Assembly (NCBI GenBank): GCA_021307345.1
Contig: CP089930.1
Span: 2,232,001 to 2,296,000 of the forward strand
Reading direction: 5' to 3'
Source of the DNA: Escherichia coli
Lineage (GTDB): Bacteria; Pseudomonadota; Gammaproteobacteria; Enterobacterales; Enterobacteriaceae
Length of the DNA: 64,000 nt
Positions 12,779-24,537 of this stretch are shown here, piece by piece. Position 1 is the stretch's first letter, and each line of letters opens with the position of its first letter. Under the pieces are notes generated by a model that worked only from the letters and a program-made list of their open reading frames with translations, was not told the DNA's origin and did no database searches. Made by a program: the position numbers and the translations under genes.

Positions 12779-13774
12779 ATGTCAGCAGAATCACAAACCG
12801 CTTATTCCGCATACCGTTTCTCCATTGCCCCGATGCTCGACTGGACGGACAGACATTGCCGTTATTTCCTGCGTCTGCTCTCCCGCAATACACTTCTCTA
12901 TACCGAAATGGTGACCACGGGGGCAATTATTCACGGTAAAGGTGATTACCTGGCGTACAGTGAAGAAGAGCATCCGGTGGCGTTGCAACTGGGTGGAAGC
13001 GATCCAGCGGCACTGGCGCAGTGTGCGAAGCTGGCAGAAGCGCGCGGATACGATGAAATCAACCTGAATGTCGGCTGCCCGTCTGACCGGGTACAGAACG
13101 GCATGTTTGGCGCGTGCCTGATGGGTAATGCGCAACTGGTAGCCGACTGCGTTAAAGCGATGCGCGATGTGGTGTCGATTCCAGTCACGGTGAAAACGCG
13201 TATTGGTATTGACGACCAGGACAGCTATGAATTTCTTTGTGATTTCATCAACACCGTTTCCGGTAAAGGCGAGTGTGAGATGTTTATCATCCACGCGCGT
13301 AAAGCCTGGCTTTCTGGTTTAAGCCCGAAAGAAAACCGCGAAATCCCGCCGCTCGATTACCCGCGTGTCTATCAACTGAAGCGTGATTTTCCGCATCTGA
13401 CGATGTCGATTAACGGTGGCATCAAGTCGCTGGAAGAGGCTAAAGCGCATTTGCAACATATGGATGGCGTGATGGTCGGACGTGAGGCGTACCAGAATCC
13501 GGGGATTCTGGCGGCGGTGGATCGAGAGATCTTTGGTTCCTCTGATACTGATGCCGATCCGGTGGCGGTAGTCCGCGCCATGTATCCGTACATTGAGCGT
13601 GAGCTTAGCCAGGGGACGTATCTCGGCCATATTACCCGGCATATGCTGGGTCTGTTCCAGGGTATTCCTGGTGCGCGGCAGTGGCGTCGTTATTTAAGTG
13701 AAAATGCCCATAAAGCGGGTGCTGACATTAACGTGCTGGAACATGCGCTCAAACTGGTGGCGGATAAGCGTTAA
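12779..13774 (+). CDS. dusA: tRNA-dihydrouridine synthase A
   Basis: FMN- and NADPH-dependent enzyme that reduces uridine 20/20a in the tRNA D-loop. 331 residues; TIM-barrel core beginning [18 protein letters not shown]; catalytic Cys in [12 protein letters not shown]; flavin-phosphate motif INGGI...[10 protein letters not shown]. The N-terminus, [14 protein letters not shown], differs from the longer K-12 leader as I remember it, and yjbL-yjbM, which separate zur from dusA in K-12, are absent. Position-wise this looks like an unoccupied form of the dusA 5' integration site used by a family of integrases. Confidence 0.97.
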   Translation: MSAESQTAYSAYRFSIAPMLDWTDRHCRYFLRLLSRNTLLYTEMVTTGAIIHGKGDYLAYSEEEHPVALQLGGSDPAALAQCAKLAEARGYDEINLNVGCPSDRVQNGMFGACLMGNAQLVADCVKAMRDVVSIPVTVKTRIGIDDQDSYEFLCDFINTVSGKGECEMFIIHARKAWLSGLSPKENREIPPLDYPRVYQLKRDFPHLTMSINGGIKSLEEAKAHLQHMDGVMVGREAYQNPGILAAVDREIFGSSDTDADPVAVVRAMYPYIERELSQGTYLGHITRHMLGLFQGIPGARQWRRYLSENAHKAGADINVLEHALKLVADKR

Positions 13775-13801
13775 TTTTTCACCACAAAGTAGTCAAATTC
13801 A

Positions 13802-13837
13802 CTATGCCCTGCGCACCGTCGCGGGGCATATTTTTTA
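13802..13837 (+). terminator. Terminator after dusA
   Basis: Stem tatgccctgcg with gtcgcggggcata (one mismatch/T-G pair), followed by ttttttata. It lies between the dusA stop and the pspG promoter. Confidence 0.8.
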
Positions 13838-13856
13838 TAAATCATAATGTTAGGTT

Positions 13857-13872
13857 TTGGCATGATTCTTGT
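13857..13872 (+). promoter_or_regulatory. Sigma-54 promoter of pspG
   Basis: ttggcatgattcttgt matches the -24/-12 pattern TGGCAY-N5-TTGY, with GG and TG ten bases apart, 37 bases before the pspG start. It fits the known PspF/sigma-54 control of pspG. Confidence 0.75.
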
Positions 13873-13908
13873 AATGGCTGCAAGAGATTTCATATTTGGG
13901 AGTACATC

Positions 13909-14151
13909 ATGCTGGAACTACTTTTTGTGATTGGCTTTTTTGTCATGTTGATGGTCACCGGCGTTTCGTTGCTGGGCATTATCGCCGCGCTGGTTGTGGC
14001 GACGGCCATTATGTTCCTCGGTGGTATGCTGGCATTGATGATTAAGTTGCTGCCGTGGTTACTGCTGGCGATTGCGGTGGTGTGGGTTATTAAGGCGATT
14101 AAAGCACCAAAAGTGCCGAAATATCAGCGTTATGACCGCTGGCGTTACTAA
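13909..14151 (+). CDS. pspG: Phage shock protein G
   Basis: Small inner-membrane effector of the phage shock response, expressed with the psp regulon when the membrane loses energy. The ATG at 13909, with gggag upstream, gives 80 residues. Three closely spaced hydrophobic stretches fill residues 3-64, followed by a basic tail KAPKVPKYQRYDRWRY. The in-frame reading from 13804 would cross the sigma-54 promoter and is not used. Confidence 0.96.
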   Translation: MLELLFVIGFFVMLMVTGVSLLGIIAALVVATAIMFLGGMLALMIKLLPWLLLAIAVVWVIKAIKAPKVPKYQRYDRWRY

Positions 14152-14316
14152 GGGATTGTGCGGATGATCACAACCTAAGGTTTTATCCTTAGAACAAAAT
14201 AGGAATTGATTATCAAATCTGTCACTATTGCGTCTCTAACAGATTCATCGTGCTGTACCCTACATACAGCCGAACTATAAAAGAAAGGGCTTCCCAGGTG
14301 GAAGCCCAATTTCTTT
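14152..14316 (+). ncRNA. pspH: Possible PspH, Hfq-type RNA from the pspG 3' untranslated region
   Basis: The pspG 3' untranslated region carries no gene and ends in a strong hairpin (14288-14308) followed by aatttcttta. From memory, E. coli interactome work named a pspG 3'-end RNA PspH. The exact 5' processing point cannot be seen in the sequence, so the start is nominal. Confidence 0.35.
14288..14316. terminator. Bidirectional terminator between pspG and qorA
   Basis: Perfect stem gggcttcc (14288-14295) with ggaagccc (14301-14308), loop caggt. Right arm followed by aatttcttta; left side aaaagaaa gives a T-rich tail on the minus strand for qorA. Confidence 0.85.
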
Positions 14317-15298
14317 ATGGGATCAGTAAGCTGGAACCCTGCGTCGCCCGGCTTTCCAAAATCTCATGCGCACGCCGCGCATCCTTCAGCGGATATTTCT
14401 GTTGCTCTGCGACATCGACCTTAATCACGCCGCTGGCGATCAAAGAAAACAGTTCATTACTGGCTTCGGTTAACTCATCCCGCGTGGTGATATAGCCTTG
14501 CAGGGAAGGGCGTGTCACATACAGCGAGCCTTTCTGATTGAGAATGCCTAAGTTCACACCCGTCACCGCGCCTGATGAGTTACCAAAACTGACCATTAAA
14601 CCGCGACGTTGCAGACAATCCAGCGACCGTTCCCAGGTATCTTTGCCTACGGAATCGTACACCACGCGCACTTTCTTGCCGTCGGTGATCTCTTTTAATC
14701 GCTCGACCAGATTTTCGTCGCGATAGTTAATTACCTGCCATGCACCCGCTTTTAATGCACTTTGCGCTTTTTGCGCGCTGCCCACAGTGCCAATAAGTTT
14801 TGCTCCTAAGGCTTTTGCCCACTGGCAGGCAATTAAGCCCACGCCGCCAGCAGCCGCATGGAACAGGAACTGTTCGTCAGGTTTGATTTCATACGTTTTG
14901 CGCAGCAGATAATAAACCGTTAAGCCTTTCAGGAACGACGCGGCAGCTTGCTCAAAAGAGATCGCCGCTGGCAGAATTGCCGCTTTATCGGCATTGACGT
15001 TATGCACAGAACTGTAAGCCCCTAACGTTGACTGCGCATAAACCACACGATCGCCCGCTTTAATATGCTTCACGCCGCTGCCGACTTTGCTCACAATGCC
15101 AGCCGCTTCGGTGCCTAATCCGCTGGGTAGCGATGGCGGTGGATAAAGGCCGCTGCGGATATAAGTGTCGATGAAATTGATGCCAATGGCTTTATTTTCG
15201 ACCTGGATTTCATTCTCTGCCGGATCGGCAGGAGTAAATTCCACGGTTTGAAGTACTTCCGGGCCACCGTGCTTGTGAAATTCAATTCGTGTTGCCAT
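14315..15298 (-). CDS. qorA: Quinone oxidoreductase QorA (zeta-crystallin family)
   Basis: NADPH-dependent one-electron quinone reductase of the medium-chain dehydrogenase family. The ATG at 15298 (MATRIEFHKHGGPEVLQ) gives 327 residues, the family length, with ggagg upstream on its strand; the reading from 15406 runs into the dnaB promoter. GroES-like N-terminal domain; Rossmann motif AAAGGVGLIACQWAKALGAK near 148-167. No zinc ligand set, as expected for this subgroup. Diverges from dnaB. Confidence 0.96.
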   Translation of the reverse strand: MATRIEFHKHGGPEVLQTVEFTPADPAENEIQVENKAIGINFIDTYIRSGLYPPPSLPSGLGTEAAGIVSKVGSGVKHIKAGDRVVYAQSTLGAYSSVHNVNADKAAILPAAISFEQAAASFLKGLTVYYLLRKTYEIKPDEQFLFHAAAGGVGLIACQWAKALGAKLIGTVGSAQKAQSALKAGAWQVINYRDENLVERLKEITDGKKVRVVYDSVGKDTWERSLDCLQRRGLMVSFGNSSGAVTGVNLGILNQKGSLYVTRPSLQGYITTRDELTEASNELFSLIASGVIKVDVAEQQKYPLKDARRAHEILESRATQGSSLLIP

Positions 15299-15380
15299 GT
15301 GTCCTCCAGAACGTATCGTCAGGGTCTGCTTCATATGGTAAAGTTTCGACCCATTCTTTATCTCGGTAACTCCATTCACT

Positions 15381-16796
15381 ATGGCAGGAAATAAACCCTT
15401 CAACAAACAGCAGGCTGAACCCCGCGATCGCGATCCACAAGTTGCCGGGCTGAAAGTGCCTCCGCACTCGATCGAAGCGGAGCAGTCGGTGTTGGGCGGT
15501 TTAATGCTGGATAACGAACGCTGGGACGATGTGGCCGAGCGAGTGGTGGCAGATGATTTCTACACCCGTCCGCACCGTCATATCTTTACCGAAATGGCGC
15601 GTTTGCAGGAAAGCGGTAGCCCAATTGACCTGATCACCCTTGCCGAATCACTGGAGCGCCAGGGGCAACTTGACAGCGTTGGTGGTTTTGCTTATTTGGC
15701 GGAACTGTCAAAAAATACGCCAAGTGCAGCGAACATCAGTGCCTATGCCGACATCGTGCGCGAACGTGCCGTTGTCCGTGAGATGATCTCAGTTGCGAAT
15801 GAGATTGCCGAAGCCGGTTTTGATCCGCAAGGGCGCACCAGTGAAGACTTGCTCGACCTTGCTGAATCTCGCGTCTTTAAAATTGCCGAAAGTCGTGCCA
15901 ATAAAGACGAAGGGCCGAAGAATATCGCCGATGTGCTCGACGCCACGGTGGCGCGTATTGAGCAACTGTTCCAGCAACCGCACGATGGTGTAACCGGTGT
16001 TAATACCGGCTATGACGATCTCAACAAAAAAACCGCTGGCTTGCAGCCGTCGGATTTGATCATCGTCGCCGCGCGTCCGTCGATGGGTAAAACGACATTT
16101 GCGATGAACCTCGTCGAAAACGCGGCGATGTTGCAGGATAAACCAGTACTTATCTTCTCGCTGGAGATGCCATCGGAACAGATTATGATGCGTTCTCTGG
16201 CGTCGTTGTCGCGCGTTGACCAGACCAAAATTCGTACCGGGCAACTGGATGATGAAGACTGGGCGCGTATTTCCGGCACGATGGGCATTTTGCTGGAAAA
16301 ACGAAATATCTACATTGATGACTCCTCCGGCCTGACGCCAACGGAAGTGCGCTCCCGCGCGCGCCGTATTGCCCGTGAACACGGCGGCATCGGACTCATC
16401 ATGATCGACTACCTGCAATTGATGCGCGTACCGGCGCTTTCAGACAACCGTACGCTGGAAATTGCAGAAATCTCCCGCTCGCTAAAAGCCCTGGCGAAAG
16501 AACTGAATGTGCCGGTGGTGGCGCTGTCTCAGTTGAACCGTTCTCTGGAACAACGTGCTGACAAACGCCCGGTCAACTCCGACCTGCGTGAATCCGGTTC
16601 CATCGAGCAGGATGCGGACTTGATCATGTTTATCTATCGTGATGAGGTTTATCACGAAAACAGTGACTTAAAAGGCATCGCGGAAATTATTATCGGTAAA
16701 CAACGTAACGGCCCAATCGGGACGGTACGCCTGACCTTTAACGGTCAATGGTCGCGTTTCGACAACTACGCGGGGCCACAGTACGACGACGAATAA
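15381..16796 (+). CDS. dnaB: Replicative DNA helicase DnaB
   Basis: Hexameric 5'-3' helicase of the replication fork, loaded by DnaC and partner of DnaG primase. 471 residues, full length. N-terminal primase-interacting domain to about 170, linker, RecA-like motor with Walker A RPSMGKT (about 231-237), Walker B IMIDYLQLM and arginine-finger region. No intein. Next gene alr, 52 bp downstream. Confidence 0.99.
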   Translation: MAGNKPFNKQQAEPRDRDPQVAGLKVPPHSIEAEQSVLGGLMLDNERWDDVAERVVADDFYTRPHRHIFTEMARLQESGSPIDLITLAESLERQGQLDSVGGFAYLAELSKNTPSAANISAYADIVRERAVVREMISVANEIAEAGFDPQGRTSEDLLDLAESRVFKIAESRANKDEGPKNIADVLDATVARIEQLFQQPHDGVTGVNTGYDDLNKKTAGLQPSDLIIVAARPSMGKTTFAMNLVENAAMLQDKPVLIFSLEMPSEQIMMRSLASLSRVDQTKIRTGQLDDEDWARISGTMGILLEKRNIYIDDSSGLTPTEVRSRARRIAREHGGIGLIMIDYLQLMRVPALSDNRTLEIAEISRSLKALAKELNVPVVALSQLNRSLEQRADKRPVNSDLRESGSIEQDADLIMFIYRDEVYHENSDLKGIAEIIIGKQRNGPIGTVRLTFNGQWSRFDNYAGPQYDDE

Positions 16797-16848
16797 TAAT
16801 TATTTTATGAATTAGGTAATTAAAGCAAACACTTATCAAGGAACACAA

Positions 16849-17928
16849 ATGCAAGCGGCAACTGTTGTGATTAACCGCCGCGCTCTGCGACACAACCTGC
16901 AACGTCTGCGTGAACTGGCACCTGCCAGTAAACTGGTTGCGGTGGTGAAAGCGAACGCCTACGGTCACGGTCTGATTGAGACCGCGCGAACGCTCCCCGA
17001 TGCCGACGCCTTTGGCGTTGCCCGTCTCGAAGAAGCCCTGCGGCTTAGGGCGGGGGGCATCACGCAACCTATTTTGTTACTGGAAGGCTTTTTTGAAGCA
17101 GACGATCTGCCGACGATCTCCGCTGAACATCTGCATACTGCCGTGCATAACGAAGAACAGCTTGCTGCGCTGGAAGAAGCCAATCTGGAGGAGCCAGTTA
17201 CCGTCTGGATGAAACTCGACACCGGTATGCACCGGCTGGGCGTGTTACCGGAACAAGCTGAAGCGTTTTATCAACGACTTACGCAATGTAAAAACGTCCG
17301 TCAGCCGGTGAATATTGTCAGCCACTTTGCTCGTGCTGATGAGCCAAAATGCGGCGCGACTGAGAAACAACTCGATATCTTCAATACCTTTTGCGAAGGC
17401 AGACCCGGCAAGCGTTCAATCGCCGCATCGGGCGGAATTTTGTTATGGCCGCAGTCGCATTTTGATTGGGTGCGCCCGGGCATCATTCTTTATGGCGTGT
17501 CACCGCTGGAAGATGGTTCCACCGGTGCCGATTTCGGTTGCCAGCCAGTGATGTCACTGACCTCCAGCCTGATTGCCGTGCGTGAGCATAAAGCAGGTGA
17601 ACCGGTAGGCTATGGCGGCACCTGGATTAGCGAGCGCGATACCCGCCTTGGCGTGGTGGCGATGGGCTATGGCGATGGCTACCCGCGCGCCGCGCCGTCC
17701 GGTACACCAGTGCTGGTGAACGGCCGCGAAGTGCCGATTGTGGGGCGAGTCGCGATGGATATGATCTGCGTAGATTTAGGCCCGCAGGCGCAGGATAAAG
17801 CCGGGGATCAGGTCATTTTATGGGGCGAAGGTCTGCCCGTAGAGCGTATCGCAGAAATGACGAAAGTGAGTGCTTACGAACTTATCACGCGCCTGACATC
17901 AAGGGTCGCGATGAAATACGTGGATTAA
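16849..17928 (+). CDS. alr: Alanine racemase, biosynthetic
   Basis: PLP enzyme making D-alanine for peptidoglycan. 359 residues. The PLP lysine is Lys34 in [10 protein letters not shown]; the second catalytic residue, a Tyr, lies in the GYGGTW region near 255. An aagga ribosome site precedes the ATG. A REP unit follows. Confidence 0.98.
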   Translation: MQAATVVINRRALRHNLQRLRELAPASKLVAVVKANAYGHGLIETARTLPDADAFGVARLEEALRLRAGGITQPILLLEGFFEADDLPTISAEHLHTAVHNEEQLAALEEANLEEPVTVWMKLDTGMHRLGVLPEQAEAFYQRLTQCKNVRQPVNIVSHFARADEPKCGATEKQLDIFNTFCEGRPGKRSIAASGGILLWPQSHFDWVRPGIILYGVSPLEDGSTGADFGCQPVMSLTSSLIAVREHKAGEPVGYGGTWISERDTRLGVVAMGYGDGYPRAAPSGTPVLVNGREVPIVGRVAMDMICVDLGPQAQDKAGDQVILWGEGLPVERIAEMTKVSAYELITRLTSRVAMKYVD

Positions 17929-17952
17929 TCGTTCTGCAATAGTTGATTGTCT

Positions 17953-17988
17953 GTGCCGGATGCGGTGTGAAAGCCTTATCCGGCCTGC
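17953..17988. repeat. Single REP element after alr
   Basis: gtgccggatgcggtgtgaaagccttatccggc: one palindromic REP unit with the usual gccggatgcgg and cttatccggcc arms. Confidence 0.85.
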
Positions 17989-18170
17989 AAATTTATGTAA
18001 ATTCAATAAATTGATACACTCTTGTCGTTCGTACCTCTGAAGGTTTTGCGTTTTTTATCAGCTTCGCTGCGTTATTAATTGCTGCTCATTGCTAAACATC
18101 CTCTCGATCTTCCCCATCTTCCGGTTTATTGTGTTTTAACCACCTGCCCGTAAACCTGGAGAACCATCGC
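17989..18170 (+). promoter_or_regulatory. tyrB upstream region
   Basis: No gene. A TGTAAA-containing imperfect palindrome with tgtaaattc and gaataca-like arms spans 17996-18018 and is a candidate TyrR box; tyrB is a known TyrR target. Promoter elements are not clear to me. Confidence 0.35.
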
Positions 18171-19364
18171 GTGTTTCAAAAAGTTGACGCCTACGCTGGC
18201 GACCCGATTCTTTCGCTTATGGAGCGTTTTAAAGAAGACCCTCGCAGCGACAAAGTGAATTTGAGTATCGGTCTGTACTACAACGAAGACGGGATTATTC
18301 CACAATTAAAAGCCGTCGAAGAAGCGGAAGCGCGCCTGAATGCGCAGCCTCACGGCGCTTCACTTTATCTGCCGATGGAAGGGCTTAACAGCTATCGCCA
18401 TGCTATTGCGCCACTGCTGTTTGGCGCTAATCATCCGGTGTTACAACAACAGCGCGTGGCGACTATTCAAACGCTTGGCGGTTCAGGGGCATTGAAAGTG
18501 GGGGCTGACTTCCTGAAACGCTACTTCCCGGAATCAGGTGTGTGGGTCAGCGATCCCACCTGGGAAAATCACGTAGCAATATTTGCCGGGGCTGGATTCG
18601 AAGTGAGCACTTACCCCTGGTATGATGAAGTGACCAACGGTGTGCGTTTTGACGATCTGTTGGCGACGCTAAAAACATTGCCTGCCCGCAGTATTGTGCT
18701 ACTGCATCCGTGCTGTCATAACCCAACGGGCGCCGATCTCACCAACGACCAATGGGACGCAGTCATTGAAATTCTCAAAGCACGCGAGCTTATCCCATTT
18801 CTCGATATCGCTTATCAAGGATTTGGTGCCGGTATGGAAGAGGATGCCTATGCCATTCGCGCCATTGCCAGCGCCGGATTACCTGCTCTGGTAAGCAATT
18901 CATTCTCGAAAATTTTCTCCCTGTACGGCGAACGTGTCGGCGGTCTTTCGGTGGTGTGTGAAGATGCCGAAGCCGCAGGCCGTGTGCTGGGGCAACTGAA
19001 AGCTACTGTGCGCCGTATTTACTCCAGTCCGCCGAATTTTGGTGCACAGGTAGTGGCAACGGTGCTGAATGATGAGGCGTTGAAAGCCAGTTGGTTGGCA
19101 GAAGTAGAAGAAATGCGTACCCGTATTCTGGCAATGCGTCAGCAACTGGTGCGGGTGTTGAGCACTGAGATGCCGGAGCGCAATTTTGATTACCTGCTTA
19201 AGCAACGCGGCATGTTCAGCTATACCGGTTTAAGCGCCGCTCAGGTCGATCGCCTGCGCGAGGAATTTGGCGTTTACCTGATCGCCAGCGGTCGTATGTG
19301 TGTTGCCGGGCTTAACTCTGCGAACGTGCAGCGCGTTGCAAAGGCGTTTGCTGCAGTGATGTAA
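18171..19364 (+). CDS. tyrB: Aromatic-amino-acid aminotransferase TyrB
   Basis: PLP transaminase completing tyrosine, phenylalanine and (with IlvE) leucine synthesis. Starts at GTG 18171 ([13 protein letters not shown]), with tggaga nine bases upstream, giving 397 residues; the longer reading from 18129 is not conserved. PLP lysine in [15 protein letters not shown], substrate-carboxylate Arg near the end ([11 protein letters not shown]). Followed by a strong terminator. Confidence 0.97.
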   Translation: MFQKVDAYAGDPILSLMERFKEDPRSDKVNLSIGLYYNEDGIIPQLKAVEEAEARLNAQPHGASLYLPMEGLNSYRHAIAPLLFGANHPVLQQQRVATIQTLGGSGALKVGADFLKRYFPESGVWVSDPTWENHVAIFAGAGFEVSTYPWYDEVTNGVRFDDLLATLKTLPARSIVLLHPCCHNPTGADLTNDQWDAVIEILKARELIPFLDIAYQGFGAGMEEDAYAIRAIASAGLPALVSNSFSKIFSLYGERVGGLSVVCEDAEAAGRVLGQLKATVRRIYSSPPNFGAQVVATVLNDEALKASWLAEVEEMRTRILAMRQQLVRVLSTEMPERNFDYLLKQRGMFSYTGLSAAQVDRLREEFGVYLIASGRMCVAGLNSANVQRVAKAFAAVM

Positions 19365-19372
19365 GGTTAACC

Positions 19373-19405
19373 AGCAGGCGGTTGAAAAGCCGCCTGCTCT
19401 ATTAT
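19373..19405 (+). terminator. Terminator after tyrB
   Basis: Nine-pair perfect stem agcaggcgg (19373-19381) with ccgcctgct (19390-19398), loop ttgaaaag, then ctattataa. Confidence 0.85.
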
Positions 19406-20412
<1,007 letters not shown>

Positions 20413-20522
20413 TAGTGCGGGAGAGTGTGTCACTCTCCCTAATGCTGTTTTTTTAATCACACCTTTATCCTTTCGCTGTCTTGCTGCAAACTGATTAAGA
20501 GAGTTTTATCAAGGAGCAGCAC

Positions 20523-20939
20523 ATGTGGTATCAAAAGACGCTCACGCTTAGCGCCAAATCTCGCGGGTTTCATCTGGTAACGGATGAAATTCTGAATCAA
20601 CTGGCAGATATGCCGCGTGTTAATGTCGGTTTACTGCACCTGTTGCTGCAACACACTTCCGCCTCTCTGACACTTAATGAGAATTGCGACCCCACGGTAC
20701 GCCAGGACATGGAGCGTTTTTTCCTCCGCACTGTTCCCGATAACGGAAACTATGAGCATGATTATGAAGGGGCAGATGATATGCCTTCTCATATCAAATC
20801 CTCAATGCTGGGAGTATCGCTTGTTTTGCCAGTGCATAAAGGACGTATTCAGACCGGCACCTGGCAGGGTATCTGGCTGGGGGAACATCGTGTCCACGGC
20901 GGATCGCGTCGCATCATCGCGACACTACAAGGGGAGTAA
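20523..20939 (+). CDS. yjbQ: YjbQ, UPF0047 family protein
   Basis: 138 residues of the UPF0047/YjbQ family, for which thiamin-phosphate synthase-like side activity has been reported; physiological role uncertain. The conserved family core [20 protein letters not shown] and [12 protein letters not shown] are present. An aaggag site precedes the ATG. yjbR starts 3 bases after its stop, so the two form one unit. Confidence 0.95.
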   Translation: MWYQKTLTLSAKSRGFHLVTDEILNQLADMPRVNVGLLHLLLQHTSASLTLNENCDPTVRQDMERFFLRTVPDNGNYEHDYEGADDMPSHIKSSMLGVSLVLPVHKGRIQTGTWQGIWLGEHRVHGGSRRIIATLQGE

Positions 20940-20942
20940 AAA

Positions 20943-21299
20943 ATGACCATATCGGAGTTGCTACAATATTGCATGGCAAAACCTGGCGCTGAACAGAGCG
21001 TTCACAGTGACTGGAAAGCGACGCAAATCAAAGTGGAAGATGTGCTGTTTGCGATGGTGAAAGAAGTGGAAAATCGCCCGGCGGTTTCGCTGAAAACCAG
21101 CCCGGAACTGGCGGATCTTCTGCGTCAGCAGCACAGCGATGTACGTCCCAGCCGACATCTGAATAAAGCGCACTGGAGTACCGTATATCTCGACGGATCG
21201 TTGCCGGATTCGCAAATCTATTATCTGGTCGATGCGTCGTATCAGCAGGCGGTGAATTTGCTGCCGGAAGAAAAACGCAAATTGCTGGTACAACTCTGA
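20943..21299 (+). CDS. yjbR: YjbR, MmcQ/YjbR family DNA-binding-fold protein
   Basis: 118 residues of the MmcQ/YjbR family, a CyaY-like fold; function unknown. Family marks include PGAEQSVHSDWKATQIKV and NKAHWSTVYLDGSLPDS. Coupled to yjbQ, with ggggag within the yjbQ end as ribosome site. Confidence 0.93.
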   Translation: MTISELLQYCMAKPGAEQSVHSDWKATQIKVEDVLFAMVKEVENRPAVSLKTSPELADLLRQQHSDVRPSRHLNKAHWSTVYLDGSLPDSQIYYLVDASYQQAVNLLPEEKRKLLVQL

Positions 21300-21464
21300 A
21301 AGGAAAAGACCGTTCAGAAAGCGGCCTGATATTGCTGAAAAACTGGCTTAAAAGTCAAAAGCGGCACGGTTTTCCCCCTCTCCCCGGAGGGGCGAGGGGA
21401 CTGTCCGAGCACATTTTTAGACTTTGTCATCAGTCTGAGGCCGCTCAGAAAGCGGCCTTTGTGA
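21300..21464. repeat. Repeat-bearing gap between yjbR and uvrA
   Basis: Between the convergent genes, a hairpin aggccgct-cagaa-agcggcct (21438-21458) serves as uvrA/yjbR terminator. A near copy of its arm, gttcagaaagcggcctg, lies at 21313-21329. Between the copies is a GC-rich palindrome ccctctccccggaggggcga (about 21376-21400) resembling a dispersed enterobacterial repeat. Confidence 0.55.
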
Positions 21465-24287
21465 TTACAGCATTGGTTTGAGGAAGCGCGCTGTATGCGA
21501 AGCTTCGCACTCCGCGACGGTTTCTGGCGTACCGGAGACGAGGATCTCGCCGCCGCCGCTGCCGCCTTCCGGGCCAAGATCGACAATCCAGTCGGCGGTT
21601 TTAATCACGTCCAGATTGTGCTCAATCACCACAATGGTGTTGCCCTGATCGCGCAGTTTATGCAGTACGTCGAGCAGTTGCTGAATATCGGCAAAGTGCA
21701 GACCGGTGGTCGGCTCATCGAGAATATACAGCGTCTGCCCGGTGCCGCGTTTTGATAGCTCACGCGCCAACTTCACGCGCTGGGCTTCACCACCGGAAAG
21801 CGTGGTGGCGGACTGCCCGAGTCGGATGTACGTCAGGCCAACGTCCATCAACGTTTGCAGCTTACGCGCCAGCGCCGGTACGGCATCAAAGAACTCTCGC
21901 GCCTCTTCGATGGTCATATCCAGCACTTCGTGGATGGTTTTGCCTTTGTACTTTATCTCCAGCGTTTCGCGGTTATAGCGTTTACCTTTGCACTGGTCGC
22001 ACGGTACGTAAATATCCGGCAGGAAGTGCATTTCAACTTTGATCACGCCATCGCCCTGACAGGCTTCGCAGCGTCCGCCACGGACGTTAAAGCTGAACCG
22101 TCCTGGCGTATAACCGCGCGCGCGGGATTCCGGTACGCCCGCAAACAATTCGCGCACAGGCGTAAACACGCCGGTATAGGTTGCCGGGTTGGAACGCGGA
22201 GTACGACCAATTGGGCTTTGGTCGATATCGATGACTTTATCGAAATGCTCCAGCCCCTGAATATCACGGTAGGGTGCCGGTTCGGCGATAGTCGCGCCGT
22301 TCAACTGGCGTTGGGCAATCGGGAACAGGGTATCGTTAATCAGCGTCGATTTACCGGAACCTGAAACCCCTGTAATGCAGGTAAACAGGCCTACTGGCAA
22401 CGTTAGCGTCACATCTTTCAGGTTGTTGCCGCGTGCGCCTGTCAGTTTCAGCACTTTTTCCGGATTTGCCGGAACGCGTTTCTTCGGCACTTCAATCTTG
22501 CGTTTACCACTCATGTACTGCCCGGTCAACGACTCTGGCACTGCCATAATCGCTTCCAGCGGCCCTTCCGCGACCACTTCACCACCGTGAACACCTGCGC
22601 CTGGACCGATGTCGATAACGTGGTCAGCCGCGCGAATCGCGTCTTCATCGTGTTCCACCACAATCACGGTATTACCGAGATCGCGCAGGTGGATAAGCGT
22701 ACCCAGCAAACGTTCGTTATCGCGCTGGTGCAGGCCGATAGACGGCTCATCCAGCACATACATAACGCCAACCAGCCCTGCGCCAATCTGGCTCGCCAGA
22801 CGGATACGCTGGGCTTCGCCGCCGGAAAGTGTCTCTGCCGAGCGGGAAAGTGTCAGGTAATTCAGCCCAACGTTAACGAGGAATTTCAGGCGGTCACCAA
22901 TCTCTTTGAGGATTTTTTCCGCAATCTTCGCGCGTTGTCCAGCGAGTTTGAGATTATTGAAAAACTCCATCGCATGACCGATGCTCATGTCGGAGATAGC
23001 AGGCAGCGGCGTATTCTCGACATAAACATGGCGCGCTTCACGGCGCAAACGCGTCCCTTCACAACTGGCGCACGGACGATTGCTGATAAACTTAGCTAAC
23101 TCTTCACGTACCGCGCTGGATTCCGTCTCTTTATAACGGCGCTCCATATTGTGCAGCACGCCTTCGAACGGATGGCGGCGGATGGAGGTATCGCCGCGAT
23201 CGTTCATGTATTTAAATTCGATATTTTCTTTGCCAGAACCGTACAGCACCACTTTATGCACGTTTGCGCTCAGACTGCCCCACGGCGCTTCGACGTCAAA
23301 CTTATAGTGATCTGCCAGTGATTTCAGCATCTGGAAATAATAGAAGTTGCGGCGATCCCAGCCACGGATCGCCCCGCCAGCCAGCGACAGTTCCGGGTTC
23401 TGGATCACGCGATCGGGATCGAAATATTGCTGTACGCCGAGGCCGTCACAGGTCGGGCAGGCGCCCGCCGGGTTGTTAAACGAGAACAGGCGTGGTTCCA
23501 GTTCGCGCATACTGTAGCCGCAAATCGGGCAGGCGAAGTTCGCGGAGAACAGCAGTTCTTCCGCTTTGGGATCGTCCATATCCGCAACAACCGCCGTACC
23601 GCCGGAAAGCTCCAGTGCGGTTTCAAACGATTCCGCCAGACGCTGGGTAAGATCGTCACGCACCTTGAAGCGATCGATAACCACTTCAATGGTGTGTTTC
23701 TTTTGCAGTTCCAGTTTCGGCGGATCGGAAAGATCGCAGACTTCGCCATCAATACGCGCGCGGATATAACCCTGACTCGCCAGATTCTCCAGCGTTTTAG
23801 TGTGTTCGCCTTTGCGCTCTTTGATGATTGGCGCGAGTAGCATCAGACGTTTGCCTTCCGGCTGCGAAAGCACGTTATCCACCATCTGGCTGACAGTTTG
23901 CGCCGCCAGCGGAACGTCGTGATCCGGGCAGCGCGGCTCGCCGACGCGAGCGTACAGCAGACGCAAATAGTCGTGGATTTCAGTGATGGTCCCCACTGTG
24001 GAACGCGGGTTATGAGACGTCGATTTCTGTTCAATTGAGATGGCGGGAGAAAGCCCCTCAATATGATCGACATCCGGTTTTTCCATCAGTGACAGAAACT
24101 GCCGCGCGTAGGCGGAAAGGGATTCAACGTAACGACGCTGCCCTTCGGCATATAAGGTGTCGAAAGCGAGCGAGGATTTGCCAGAACCCGAAAGCCCGGT
24201 GACGACAATCAGTTTGTCGCGGGGGATAACGAGGTTGATATTCTTGAGATTATGGGTGCGGGCGCCCCGAACTTCGATCTTATCCAT
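21465..24287 (-). CDS. uvrA: Excinuclease ABC subunit UvrA
   Basis: Damage-recognition ATPase of nucleotide excision repair; loads UvrB at lesions. 940 residues, full length. Two ABC modules: Walker [13 protein letters not shown] (about 31-42) and [12 protein letters not shown] (about 640-651); signatures [12 protein letters not shown] and [12 protein letters not shown]; zinc fingers CPICGYSM... and CEACQGDGV...CDQC. It diverges from ssb; both share one SOS operator. Confidence 0.99.
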   Translation of the reverse strand: MDKIEVRGARTHNLKNINLVIPRDKLIVVTGLSGSGKSSLAFDTLYAEGQRRYVESLSAYARQFLSLMEKPDVDHIEGLSPAISIEQKSTSHNPRSTVGTITEIHDYLRLLYARVGEPRCPDHDVPLAAQTVSQMVDNVLSQPEGKRLMLLAPIIKERKGEHTKTLENLASQGYIRARIDGEVCDLSDPPKLELQKKHTIEVVIDRFKVRDDLTQRLAESFETALELSGGTAVVADMDDPKAEELLFSANFACPICGYSMRELEPRLFSFNNPAGACPTCDGLGVQQYFDPDRVIQNPELSLAGGAIRGWDRRNFYYFQMLKSLADHYKFDVEAPWGSLSANVHKVVLYGSGKENIEFKYMNDRGDTSIRRHPFEGVLHNMERRYKETESSAVREELAKFISNRPCASCEGTRLRREARHVYVENTPLPAISDMSIGHAMEFFNNLKLAGQRAKIAEKILKEIGDRLKFLVNVGLNYLTLSRSAETLSGGEAQRIRLASQIGAGLVGVMYVLDEPSIGLHQRDNERLLGTLIHLRDLGNTVIVVEHDEDAIRAADHVIDIGPGAGVHGGEVVAEGPLEAIMAVPESLTGQYMSGKRKIEVPKKRVPANPEKVLKLTGARGNNLKDVTLTLPVGLFTCITGVSGSGKSTLINDTLFPIAQRQLNGATIAEPAPYRDIQGLEHFDKVIDIDQSPIGRTPRSNPATYTGVFTPVRELFAGVPESRARGYTPGRFSFNVRGGRCEACQGDGVIKVEMHFLPDIYVPCDQCKGKRYNRETLEIKYKGKTIHEVLDMTIEEAREFFDAVPALARKLQTLMDVGLTYIRLGQSATTLSGGEAQRVKLARELSKRGTGQTLYILDEPTTGLHFADIQQLLDVLHKLRDQGNTIVVIEHNLDVIKTADWIVDLGPEGGSGGGEILVSGTPETVAECEASHTARFLKPML

Positions 24288-24370
24288 TCACCTTTCCCGG
24301 ATTAAACACTTTTTTGCCCGGCGGCATGGCGCTACCGGCGATCACAAACGGTTAATTATGACACAAATCG

Positions 24371-24390
24371 ACCTGAATGAATATACAGTA
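24371..24390. promoter_or_regulatory. LexA box shared by uvrA and ssb
   Basis: Palindromic operator with core ctgaatgaatatacag (CTG-N10-CAG) at 24373-24388 in the 250-bp divergent region. It is the well-known uvrA SOS box; ssb is partly SOS-responsive through it. Confidence 0.95.
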
Positions 24391-24537
24391 TTGGAATGCA
24401 AAACCCGGAGTGCTGTGTAACAATGTCGGGCCATGTTTGTTTACCGGAACCGAGGTCACATCGTGGTAAAACCGCTATTGGTAATGCTACAATCGCGCGT
24501 TTACACTTATTAGAACGTTTTTTTCAGGAGACACGAC

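Noticed and set aside
12633-12926. 97-codon minus-strand reading across the zur-dusA gap
   Set aside because: Overlaps the dusA promoter and start on the other strand and has no family features.
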